Origin: a virus
Length of the DNA stretch: 20,684 nt
Direction: 5' to 3' (one strand)
IMG/VR virus record: IMGVR_UViG_3300001749_000005
Span: 1-20,684 of that record
Numbering within the stretch: the stretch's first letter is position 1; each line of letters begins with the position of its first letter. The notes beneath the pieces were generated by a model, which made no database searches, was not told the origin of the DNA, and saw only the letters and a list, made by a program, of their open reading frames with translations. Below are positions 5,734 through 11,190 of this stretch, piece by piece. The translations under genes were made by a program, and so were the position numbers.

Positions 5734-6268
5734 GCAGGTTCACTCTACAAGTAGGACATTCACTTACTAAGTCATATGCTTTGTTCTGGATGGCTTGAAC
5801 TCTACTTTTCAGTTCGACTAAGTCTTTCTCCGTTCCATGACCAGTTGTAAGTCCTCTACCAGATAAACCGTATTCTTTTCTAATCCACCTAACCTCATCC
5901 AAGATTTCATTAATACCCTGCTTAACTTCAGGTGCAGCACCCTCAGTGTTTCTAGCATCCTCCACGATGCCTGCAATTTCAGCAATTGCAACTCTAACTT
6001 TCTCTGTTACACCAGGAGTCATCTTCCCAGCCGTTCTATATCTATCTGTTGCATGACGCATCTCTGTAGAAGCAAGCATTGTGTGGCCTTCTATACATTC
6101 TAGACAGTAGCTCTCATTACTCTGCCCAGCATAAGTTTTTCCACTTGTGGGTTTTCCAACCTCGCCTTCTTTTCCTGTTGACGGGTGAGATGGCTCATGT
6201 TTTTGAGTGGCAAGTATCAGTATGAAAACGCCGATTGGAAGCAGTAAGGCTAAGTGTTTTGTTTCCAA
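5726..6268 (-). CDS. N-terminally anchored helical protein with CxxC-x2-H motif
   Basis: 180 residues when started at TTG 6268. That start lies two bases after the previous stop and behind GAAGGA; a longer frame from 6310 has no binding site and would overlap the upstream gene by 40 bases. The TTG start puts a membrane segment at residues 6-22 (LALLLPIGVFILILATQ), then a polar linker, then YCLECIEGH and a long set of helices (about residues 65-160), and ends with ECPTCRVN. The two CxxC pairs at either end of the helical part could share a metal. It is probably membrane-bound with the helical bundle outside. No family can be named with confidence. Confidence 0.72.
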   Translation of the reverse strand: METKHLALLLPIGVFILILATQKHEPSHPSTGKEGEVGKPTSGKTYAGQSNESYCLECIEGHTMLASTEMRHATDRYRTAGKMTPGVTEKVRVAIAEIAGIVEDARNTEGAAPEVKQGINEILDEVRWIRKEYGLSGRGLTTGHGTEKDLVELKSRVQAIQNKAYDLVSECPTCRVNLHE

Positions 6269-6270
6269 TT

Positions 6271-6483
6271 TTATTTTCCTTCGTAGCCTGGAGGCGGTAT
6301 TACTGAGCATAACAAGCAGTATTTTCCGTCTGACATGAAGTAAATGAGGTCGTCAACGATGAGGATTACGCCAGCGCCTATTAATATGCCTAACCACCAG
6401 TATTTTTTGGGGTCTTCAAGAAAGAAAAACAAAGAGCTAGCAATGGCTGCTTGACCCAAATAGCTACGGTGGATAGTAGGCAT
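6271..6483 (-). CDS. Small membrane protein
   Basis: 70 residues from ATG 6483, which shares its A with the stop of the 22-aa frame upstream. AGAGGA lies about 11 bases before it. A hydrophobic stretch occurs at residues 8-22 (YLGQAAIASSLFFFLED), and a strong membrane segment at 29-50 (WWLGILIGAGVILIVDDLIY). A CLLC pair and PPPGYEGK form the tail. Two acidic residues within the second segment are unusual. It belongs to a set of membrane proteins encoded at 5726-6883 that are probably made from one transcript. No family is recognised. Confidence 0.7.
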   Translation of the reverse strand: MPTIHRSYLGQAAIASSLFFFLEDPKKYWWLGILIGAGVILIVDDLIYFMSDGKYCLLCSVIPPPGYEGK

Positions 6484-6551
6484 TAAAGTTCTATTCCTCT
6501 TTTCCTTAAGCTTTTACCCATCTCGGTTAACCAAGGCTCAAGTTCACCCAT
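6483..6551 (-). CDS. 22-aa small ORF coupled to both neighbours
   Basis: ATG at 6551-6549 shares its A with the TAA stop of the upstream gene (TAATG), and its own TAA at 6485-6483 shares its A with the ATG of the next gene (TAATG again). The 22-residue product is MGELEPWLTEMGKSLRKRGI followed by EL, a possible amphipathic helix. GGGGAG just upstream can serve as binding site. The double one-base overlap exactly fills the gap between two real genes, which is the best evidence for translation. Function unknown; it might also serve only to couple translation. Confidence 0.5.
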   Translation of the reverse strand: MGELEPWLTEMGKSLRKRGIEL

Positions 6552-6883
6552 TACTTTCTCCCCAAAAGCCAGATGAGGAATATTCCTCCTCCGATAACTA
6601 GGAGAGGAACCCAGTCAATATTTGCTAGAGATTGATTTGGGTATCGTCCCCAAGGAGCATAACGGTATTGTCTCGCGGGTAATGTTGCTTCTTTTCCGTA
6701 AATAGCTTGGTGTGTTACAGCGCGTTCTTCCTCGGTTTTTCGCCATGCAGGCCAAGAAACGTTTCCGGTTGGAGCGAAGCGGTATTGTCTGGCAGGTAAC
6801 GTTGCGCCTTTGCCGTAGATAGCTTCATGTGTTTGTCTACGTTCCTCCGTGGTTCTTCTAGGCGGATAAGCTCTTCTACTCAT
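6551..6883 (-). CDS. Tandem-repeat protein with C-terminal membrane anchor
   Basis: 110 residues from ATG 6883, with AGGAGG ten bases upstream; a longer frame from 6928 lacks a binding site. Two copies of a roughly 27-residue repeat lie at 11-37 and 50-77, each with TEER, TH(E/Q)AIYGK(G/E)ATLPARQYR and (F/Y)AP. The exact conservation of AIYGK and ATLPARQYR points to a repeated structural or binding unit. The extreme C terminus, residues 91-110 (WVPLLVIGGGIFLIWLLGRK), is a membrane segment ending in a short basic tail. The first 80 residues are very arginine-rich. Nearly the same anchor appears on the two TIM-barrel proteins further right, so these proteins probably share one membrane. Confidence 0.78.
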   Translation of the reverse strand: MSRRAYPPRRTTEERRQTHEAIYGKGATLPARQYRFAPTGNVSWPAWRKTEEERAVTHQAIYGKEATLPARQYRYAPWGRYPNQSLANIDWVPLLVIGGGIFLIWLLGRK

Positions 6884-6910
6884 TTTTTCATTTCCTCCTA
6901 CACATGTAAA

Positions 6911-6918
6911 CTTATAAG
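6911..6918 (+). promoter_or_regulatory. Palindromic TATA box, probably for the gene at 6953
   Basis: CTTATAAG, identical to the box before the RHH gene. For the plus strand it predicts a transcript start near 6942 and an 11-base leader. On the minus strand the predicted start would fall after the AGGAGG site of the opposite gene, so a shared divergent role fits less well. Confidence 0.45.
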
Positions 6919-6952
6919 GTTGGTTCATAGTAAAAAGTTTTAGGGTTCACTA

Positions 6953-7201
6953 ATGCCAGAGTATGTAGGTAAAGGACAGAATTTCTATTTAGTTACATGT
7001 GAATTGATGCTGTCGCCGGATGCCAGTAAAGAAGAGAAAATAAAGTTTCACGAGAACTTTTGTAGTAAATGTGGATTTTATATTGATGCAGCAGCGCGAG
7101 CTGAGAAAGCCATAAAAGAAAAAAGACCGTTTAGAAAGTTAGTTTGTGTTCACCCGAGTAACACGGCGGTTTTGGACAAGTGGAAGCAATATTTGGAATA
7201 G
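6953..7201 (+). CDS. Small cysteine-containing protein
   Basis: 82 residues from ATG 6953. Cysteines lie at 16, 37, 40 and 65, including an FCSKCGF pair and VTCEL/LVCVH, so one zinc site is possible. The middle (YIDAAARAEKAIKEKRPFRK) is a basic helix. There is no membrane segment and no strong ribosome binding site, so the message may be nearly leaderless. It is followed by a separate promoter for the membrane-protein gene at 7251. Not assigned to a family. Confidence 0.66.
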   Translation: MPEYVGKGQNFYLVTCELMLSPDASKEEKIKFHENFCSKCGFYIDAAARAEKAIKEKRPFRKLVCVHPSNTAVLDKWKQYLE

Positions 7202-7206
7202 CAAAA

Positions 7207-7215
7207 CTTTTAAAG
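7207..7215 (+). promoter_or_regulatory. TATA-like box of the membrane-protein gene at 7251
   Basis: CTTTTAAAG five bases after the previous stop. The expected transcript start, about 7239, coincides with the purine-rich binding site GAGGGAG (7239-7245), which lies five bases before the CTG at 7251. Confidence 0.45.
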
Positions 7216-7250
7216 TAGTTATTTGCCCTTTAGAGTTTGAGGGAGTCATC

Positions 7251-7682
7251 CTGAAAAAGTTTTTAGGCAGTTTAACAATGCTTGCGGTGATGTTCTTGCT
7301 ACTAGCAGTTCCTGTGTTTGCTCAAGGGAACGAAACAGATATTATTCCCTTGAATGGTGAAAACGGCTTCGAGGAAATCAAAATACTTGGAGAAACATTG
7401 GTATCTTTTGTGTTGGCTGCGGTGTTATGGGCTTTGACCGGCTTCTTCAAAATCCGAGACCCAGAGACAGAAGTGTTTGACCCCGTACAATTCTGTACCA
7501 CATTGGTTGTCGGCGCTATTACGGGTATCATTGCATTTGTTATTTATGAAGTGAAAGGAGTCTCATTGGCACCTACAGAAATTTGGGAGTATTTAATTGC
7601 GGCTGGTTTCGTAGCTTTCGTAGAGTCTTGGATAAAAGTTGTTTGGAGAAGAATAAAGCCCTACTTTACGCCTCCAACCTAA
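7251..7682 (+). CDS. Signal-peptide membrane protein, apparent CTG start
   Basis: 143 residues if translation begins at CTG 7251. There is no ATG, GTG or TTG between the promoter-like box and residue 10 in this frame. With CTG the protein starts with two lysines and a classic signal sequence (LKKFLGSLTMLAVMFLLLAV, cleavage likely after VFA), and GAGGGAG lies five bases upstream. Starting at ATG 7278 would lose the lysines and the binding site. Three further membrane segments follow (near LVSFVLAAVLWALTGFF, LVVGAITGIIAFVIYEV and YLIAAGFVAFVESW), and the C terminus is basic. It may be a virion or envelope membrane protein. It has its own promoter and is followed by a T8 terminator. Confidence 0.7.
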   Translation: MKKFLGSLTMLAVMFLLLAVPVFAQGNETDIIPLNGENGFEEIKILGETLVSFVLAAVLWALTGFFKIRDPETEVFDPVQFCTTLVVGAITGIIAFVIYEVKGVSLAPTEIWEYLIAAGFVAFVESWIKVVWRRIKPYFTPPT

Positions 7683-7684
7683 CC

Positions 7685-7695
7685 CTCTTTTTTTT
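7685..7695 (+). terminator. T8 terminator
   Basis: CTC followed by eight T, three bases after the stop of the membrane-protein gene and directly before the end of the converging minus-strand gene. It fits the archaeal T-run type of termination without need for a hairpin. Confidence 0.6.
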
Positions 7696-7917
7696 CTATG
7701 TTAAAAACGCTATAATAACTGCTGATGCTGACGCGATGCCACTTGCTATTATCGTTGCTTTAGCCTGCCACGTCATTGGAGGATGTTGATGATTATTTAT
7801 TGCGTTTACAACTTCGGTTTTCATACTGTCAATTTTCTGTTCTATCCGACGGGTGCGTTCATCACAAAAACTTCTAGGAACAAACTCTCTTGGGTTACTA
7901 CGTTTCTTCCGTGGCAA
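7696..7917 (-). CDS. Small basic protein with C-terminal membrane anchor
   Basis: 73 residues from TTG 7917. GGTGA (7927-7923) lies exactly five bases upstream and the TATA-like box predicts a transcript start next to it; an in-frame ATG at 7929 would fall at or before that start. The first 25 residues are very basic (LPRKKRSNPREF), residues 26-45 form a charged helix (RTRRIEQKIDSMKTEVVNAI), and the last 22 are a membrane segment (ATIIASGIASASAVIIAFLT). Basic soluble part, helix and tail anchor fit a small membrane-bound oligomer. Family unknown. Confidence 0.68.
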   Translation of the reverse strand: MPRKKRSNPREFVPRSFCDERTRRIEQKIDSMKTEVVNAINNHQHPPMTWQAKATIIASGIASASAVIIAFLT

Positions 7918-7948
7918 GTTAATCACCATTTTCTTATTGTTTCAAGAT

Positions 7949-7956
7949 ATATTAAA
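7949..7956 (-). promoter_or_regulatory. TATA-like box of the small anchored protein gene
   Basis: On the minus strand TTTAATAT, followed by ATC. The predicted transcript start, about 7924-7927, leaves only a short leader carrying GGTGA. Confidence 0.45.
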
Positions 7957-7960
7957 CAGT

Positions 7961-8677
7961 TTAGCTTGTAAGCAATATCCAAGCGGCGACGCCTAACACT
8001 ATTAAAGGTGCAGTTTTAGTTACTGTAACGCCAACAGGCGGCGGGATATATGCTTCTTCGCTGCCCAATCCAATCATGCCGTCCCGGTCATGCTGCAACG
8101 CGCCTATCACTTGTGCCCAATCAAGCTCGGGACGGTTCCACAATTTAGCTATCCACCTATCACACTCGGCGATGCCAGCGTTCCAGACGTCTTTCAGTTT
8201 AGCCCCATCCAACATTTTTTGGATGATTGCAACTGTCACGTTTTTAAACGGTTCAGCTAATGGGTCTTGTTCAACTGAATATTCAGGGTTGATTAGAAAC
8301 TGGAAATCGACTTGGTAGCCTACTGTCCATATTCCACCTTTCTTAATTATCGACGGCAACAATTCCTGGCCTACACTACAACTGACAAAGTGGCTTATAG
8401 ACCCTGCCATTATTTCATCGTTTGTGCAGGCTCGAAAGACAATTTGTTGTTCAAACCCTGTAAATACTGAGGCGTTGCCATGGCCAAGCAGTATAACCGC
8501 ATCTATTTTCTCGTTTTCTATTGTTTGCTTTAATGTTTGAAAGGTTGCTGCTTCATCAACTAAATCAATGATGTTGAAGCCTCTTTTAACTGCTTCTTCT
8601 ATTCCTACTCCAAGCCATGATTTGCCGTATTTGAGAGCTACGTCCACGTCAGGCCGAAAGAACAGGGCAGTAGGCAT
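7961..8677 (-). CDS. Clan CD (caspase/gingipain-like) peptidase homologue with C-terminal membrane anchor
   Basis: 238 residues from ATG 8677, with GGTGA four bases upstream and a TAATG overlap with the gene before it. The core resembles clan CD cysteine peptidases (caspase, gingipain and CHAT relatives): a strand ending in a His-Gly loop, AVILLGHGN (His66), and about 34 residues later a strand ending in the presumed nucleophile, SHFVSCSVGQELL (Cys100), then KKGGIWTVGY, where these families have an alanine/glycine strand. After a proline stretch (IPPPVG) the last residues, APLIVLGVAAWILLTS, form a membrane anchor. It is probably a membrane-tethered protease, perhaps acting on the virion or on the host surface. 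The fold assignment rests on two motifs only and could be wrong. Confidence 0.62.
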   Translation of the reverse strand: MPTALFFRPDVDVALKYGKSWLGVGIEEAVKRGFNIIDLVDEAATFQTLKQTIENEKIDAVILLGHGNASVFTGFEQQIVFRACTNDEIMAGSISHFVSCSVGQELLPSIIKKGGIWTVGYQVDFQFLINPEYSVEQDPLAEPFKNVTVAIIQKMLDGAKLKDVWNAGIAECDRWIAKLWNRPELDWAQVIGALQHDRDGMIGLGSEEAYIPPPVGVTVTKTAPLIVLGVAAWILLTS

Positions 8678-8898
8678 TACTTCACCACATAGTTCAAACG
8701 TTTCGCTTCGTCAAACACGTATTCTTTTCCTACTTGGCTGTTTCTTTCTACTTGCGCAATCAAATCTAAAACGCTATATGATTTCATGTCTAGCACGATT
8801 CTAGGTCTACGCCGTTCTGCTACAGGCAGTTCTTTAGCCCATTGTCTTAACCTGTCAAGAACCAGTTTTTTAGCATTTACATAATTTATCTCACTCAT
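8677..8898 (-). CDS. Hypothetical 73-aa helical protein
   Basis: From ATG 8898, behind GTGGTAAGT; an in-frame GTG at 8907 is the less likely start. The 73 residues are mostly helical and charged: NAKKLVLDRLRQWAKEL, RIVLDMKSYSVLDLIAQVER, and a final segment YVFDEAKRLNYVVK. There are no cysteines and no membrane segment. The stop shares its A with the start of the peptidase-like gene (TAATG), so the two products are likely made together, and this could be a partner or inhibitor. That role is inferred from position only. Confidence 0.66.
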   Translation of the reverse strand: MSEINYVNAKKLVLDRLRQWAKELPVAERRRPRIVLDMKSYSVLDLIAQVERNSQVGKEYVFDEAKRLNYVVK

Positions 8899-8931
8899 AC
8901 TTACCACTCAGCAAAAACTATAGAGAGAAGA

Positions 8932-8941
8932 AATTATAAGG
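8932..8941 (-). promoter_or_regulatory. TATA box for the 73-aa protein and peptidase pair
   Basis: Minus strand CCTTATAATT, with a predicted start near 8911 and the ATG at 8898. Confidence 0.5.
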
Positions 8942-8942
8942 T

Positions 8943-9176
8943 TTACTCTCTCAGAAGTAAAAGAAGCCCGAAAATCCCGAGAAGTATAAGGAATCCTGTA
9001 GCTGGTGGCGCTGCAACTCTTCGTATTTGTAGTGTTTCGGTTTTGTGAGAGGTTTGGTAGAATGGGTCGCCTAGTTTTAGTTTGGCTGAGGAAGGTTGAT
9101 ATTCTGTTTCGTAGCAGATGATGGCTTGTTTATATCTTCCTTGTTCATCGAGTATGTCGCATTTGGTTAGGCTCAT
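8943..9176 (-). CDS. Small C-terminally anchored protein
   Basis: 77 residues; ATG 9176 directly follows the TAA of the upstream gene. The N-terminal 50 residues are soluble, with beta-strand character (KQAIICYETEYQPSSAKLKL). They are followed by RRVAAPPATGF and a membrane segment ending in a short charged tail (ATGFLILLGIFGLLLLLRE). The proline / hydrophobic / charged pattern recalls archaeal C-terminal sorting signals and is shared, in varied form, with five other proteins in this window. No family for the soluble part. Confidence 0.7.
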   Translation of the reverse strand: MSLTKCDILDEQGRYKQAIICYETEYQPSSAKLKLGDPFYQTSHKTETLQIRRVAAPPATGFLILLGIFGLLLLLRE

Positions 9177-9521
9177 TTATCTTTTAACCCTCGGAAACCT
9201 AACTTCAACAGTATGTGTGCCTTCTGTTAGGATGCCGAGTGAATATTGGTAGTAGTTGGCGTTGCCGTCGTAACTGTTCAAGGTTACTGTGCCGACTAAT
9301 GTGCCGTCTAGAAAAACGCGTAGTTCTGTTCCTGTGAGGTCGGCTAGGTCGTCAGCAATTAATGTTCCGGCTACCATAACGTCTTCGTCTTCTCCGAACT
9401 CGGTTCCAGGTGTTGTGTAATCGTCTGCTGAACCATAAGCCGTAATTGTCAGGGTGGTTCTTACAGCTCTTAAAATAATGATGGTTTCAGTTATTTTGGT
9501 TGGTCTGTATATTACGGGCAT
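9177..9521 (-). CDS. Ig-like beta-sandwich protein
   Basis: 114 residues from ATG 9521, behind GGTG four bases upstream. The sequence is almost all short strands: TLTITAYGSADDYTTPGTEF, then VAGTLIADDLADLTGTELRV, FLDGTLVGTVTLNSYDG, and YQYSLGILTEGTHTVEVRF. The last two match the end of Ig-like repeats such as those with GxxVGTATTxxDG...YSxxLxxGxHTVxV in archaeal and bacterial surface proteins. There is no anchor of its own; it is followed at once by the anchored 77-aa protein, so the pair may form one surface unit. Probably an adhesin or spacer domain. Confidence 0.72.
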   Translation of the reverse strand: MPVIYRPTKITETIIILRAVRTTLTITAYGSADDYTTPGTEFGEDEDVMVAGTLIADDLADLTGTELRVFLDGTLVGTVTLNSYDGNANYYQYSLGILTEGTHTVEVRFPRVKR

Positions 9522-9552
9522 TTACACCACAAAATAGAGTATGTGTTTACGA

Positions 9553-9561
9553 GTTTAAAAG
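9553..9561 (-). promoter_or_regulatory. TATA-like box of the Ig-like gene
   Basis: Minus strand CTTTTAAAC. The predicted start near 9532 leaves about 11 bases, including GGTG, before the ATG at 9521. Confidence 0.5.
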
Positions 9562-9569
9562 TTTTTTAG

Positions 9570-9580
9570 AAAAAAAGGGA
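9570..9580 (-). terminator. T7 terminator of the TIM-barrel operon
   Basis: On the minus strand CCC followed by seven T, three bases after the stop of the 55-aa gene. It separates the TIM-barrel operon from the promoter of the Ig-like gene. Confidence 0.55.
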
Positions 9581-9583
9581 GGT

Positions 9584-9751
9584 TTAGTCTTTTTTGAATG
9601 CGTAGAGTGTTCCTAGTTGTCCGAGGTCTATGTCGCCTTCTGGGAATGCTGTGTAGCCTGTTGGTGGTTCTGGTGGAGTGTCAGCTAATATTCGTTTGAC
9701 GGTTATGGTGACTGGAACTGTTACCGTGAATGTTGTTTCTATTTCGCCCAC
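9584..9751 (-). CDS. 55-aa beta-rich protein, GTG start
   Basis: From GTG 9751 to TAA 9586-9584. GGGGTAA lies five bases upstream, a variant of the site used in the left arm, and overlaps the end of the TIM-barrel gene; the start is one base after that stop. The product begins with alternating strand residues (ETTFTVTVPVTITVKRIL), followed by a proline linker (DTPPEPPTGY) and an acidic end. VTVPVTVTVKR-type strands also occur in the 932-aa protein (TVPVTVMSK). No anchor and no family. A T7 terminator follows. The tight fit and the binding site make it a likely real gene. Confidence 0.62.
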   Translation of the reverse strand: MGEIETTFTVTVPVTITVKRILADTPPEPPTGYTAFPEGDIDLGQLGTLYAFKKD

Positions 9752-9752
9752 T

Positions 9753-11108
9753 TTACTTACCCCTTATAAATAAGATTATTGTTAATCCACCAAATAAGAT
9801 TAACGGTATCCAAGGGATTGTAGGCGCAGGCGAAATTGTCGCGCGAATCTCTTGTATTATCCCGTCTTGTGCTGGCGCGTTTCGCCATGAAGTATCTATG
9901 TGCGTTGGGTGAGCATCCTTATCTAGACAGTAGCGTTCAAAGTCTTGCCCGCAACACCATGGTTGGCTTCCAAACCCTCTTACCTGAGCCACCCACGCGA
10001 CCTTTTGCGCCATGGCATCAATAGTCCCACCGCTTCCAATCGGTCTGGTGAGCACCTCATGTGCATTCCTATATCCAACATTAGTCAAGATAGGTTTGCC
10101 CATGATTTGGTTGATTGCCCAGAAGTCTTGAATTATGTCTCGTCCAAAGACTCCCGAGACCATTCCGTGTCCAGTTCCAGCTTTGTACCAGTTAAGGTTG
10201 TTTCTGAATGCAGGCACGATAAGAGTATCGACATCGTTGTCAGTCCATGTTGCAGGTATTTGTGCCGAGGTCAGTATGGCTAGCCAATAGCTGATACTGA
10301 TGAAGTCAAGATGCGAGAGATATGTTGCTCCCGTGAGCCCTTTGTAATACGCTGGGAGTTGATTGTCTAGTGCTAGTCCATTGTCGATGAGCAATTGCAA
10401 ACCGTCGTATCCAAGCCCATAGTCATTATAGAATCCGTTGATGTCTATTGTTAGTAGAACGCTAGACTTGCCTGCACCTGTGAATATTTGCCGAACCTCG
10501 TCTATCATGGAAATCCATTTGGCGTTGTGATTCCAACAGAAGTCTCCGTAAGGGTAGCACATTTCGAACGTGAGCATGAATATATCACCGTTCTCGAAGT
10601 TAGAGTTGGAAGCTAGGAATTCCGCTGTTGGTCGAAGTGTGTTATCCATGTAATTCGTCAGGAAAGTTTCACCGTTGAATGTGGGATAGTCTGCTTCTGG
10701 CCCGGAGTGAAACACAGGAACACTGTCAGCTATTGTGCCCGTACCCGTCCAAGCAGTCGACAGGCAGAACTCCAGTTTAAACCCTGCATCATGTATCCTT
10801 TTCGCAGCACATGGACCGTAGTTTGGGTCTGTCGGATATCCGAAAACCCATTTTTTGTAGTTGTCGCACATTACTTGTTGGCTGTCTTCGTATGCACCGA
10901 GGACAGGCGTGTTCCATGTGCTTTGATTACTTATGTCAGGAATCTTCCAGAAAGTGCGCAGTTGCACATGAGTGATTTCTCCATTGGGCGAGGCTGTCTT
11001 CAAATCGTTCAAAGCCTGTTGCCAAGCGTTTGCGTAGCCTTGGTCATCCAAGTTTATGGATAGAAGGTCGACCATGAAATCTGCGATTCTGTACCTGTAG
11101 CCTGTCAT
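9753..11108 (-). CDS. TIM-barrel glycosidase-like protein with C-terminal anchor
   Basis: 451 residues from ATG 11108, GGAGA seven bases upstream. Strand and loop signatures fit a glycoside-hydrolase-type (beta/alpha)8 barrel: ITHVQLRTFWKIPD (45-58), GFKLEFCLSTAW (109-120), IFMLTFEMCYPYGDFCW with Glu182 as possible acid/base, LDFISISYWLAIL (267-279) and GKPILTNVGYRNAHE (337-351). The place of the second catalytic acid (about 376-386, VRGFGSQPWCCG) has no Glu, unlike the 932-aa paralogue, so activity is uncertain. Residues 433-451 (WIPLILFGGLTIILFIRGK) form a membrane anchor much like that of the repeat protein at 6551. It probably acts on or binds surface polysaccharide. There is no N-terminal signal peptide. 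Confidence 0.72.
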   Translation of the reverse strand: MTGYRYRIADFMVDLLSINLDDQGYANAWQQALNDLKTASPNGEITHVQLRTFWKIPDISNQSTWNTPVLGAYEDSQQVMCDNYKKWVFGYPTDPNYGPCAAKRIHDAGFKLEFCLSTAWTGTGTIADSVPVFHSGPEADYPTFNGETFLTNYMDNTLRPTAEFLASNSNFENGDIFMLTFEMCYPYGDFCWNHNAKWISMIDEVRQIFTGAGKSSVLLTIDINGFYNDYGLGYDGLQLLIDNGLALDNQLPAYYKGLTGATYLSHLDFISISYWLAILTSAQIPATWTDNDVDTLIVPAFRNNLNWYKAGTGHGMVSGVFGRDIIQDFWAINQIMGKPILTNVGYRNAHEVLTRPIGSGGTIDAMAQKVAWVAQVRGFGSQPWCCGQDFERYCLDKDAHPTHIDTSWRNAPAQDGIIQEIRATISPAPTIPWIPLILFGGLTIILFIRGK

Positions 11109-11141
11109 CTTTCTTCTCCAACTAAAAGTAGAGGAGCAACT

Positions 11142-11149
11142 CTTATAGA
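11142..11149 (-). promoter_or_regulatory. TATA box of the TIM-barrel gene
   Basis: Minus strand TCTATAAG. The predicted start near 11117 leaves a leader of about ten bases with GGAGA before ATG 11108. Confidence 0.5.
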
Positions 11150-11190
11150 TTTTATGAAATAGTTATCAGGTAGAATAATATTTTTCCATT

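Noticed and set aside
6911-6918. Palindromic CTTATAAG as one TATA box shared by two divergent genes.
   Set aside because: On the minus strand the predicted transcript start would fall after the AGGAGG site of the 6883 gene; another AT box near 6928-6938 fits that gene better.
6884-6928. Longer N terminus (15 more residues) for the repeat protein.
   Set aside because: No ribosome binding site precedes ATG 6928, while AGGAGG precedes ATG 6883.
7146-7250. N-terminal extension of the signal-peptide protein from ATG 7146.
   Set aside because: It would overlap the end of the previous gene by 56 bases, put the promoter-like box inside the coding region and bury the signal peptide.
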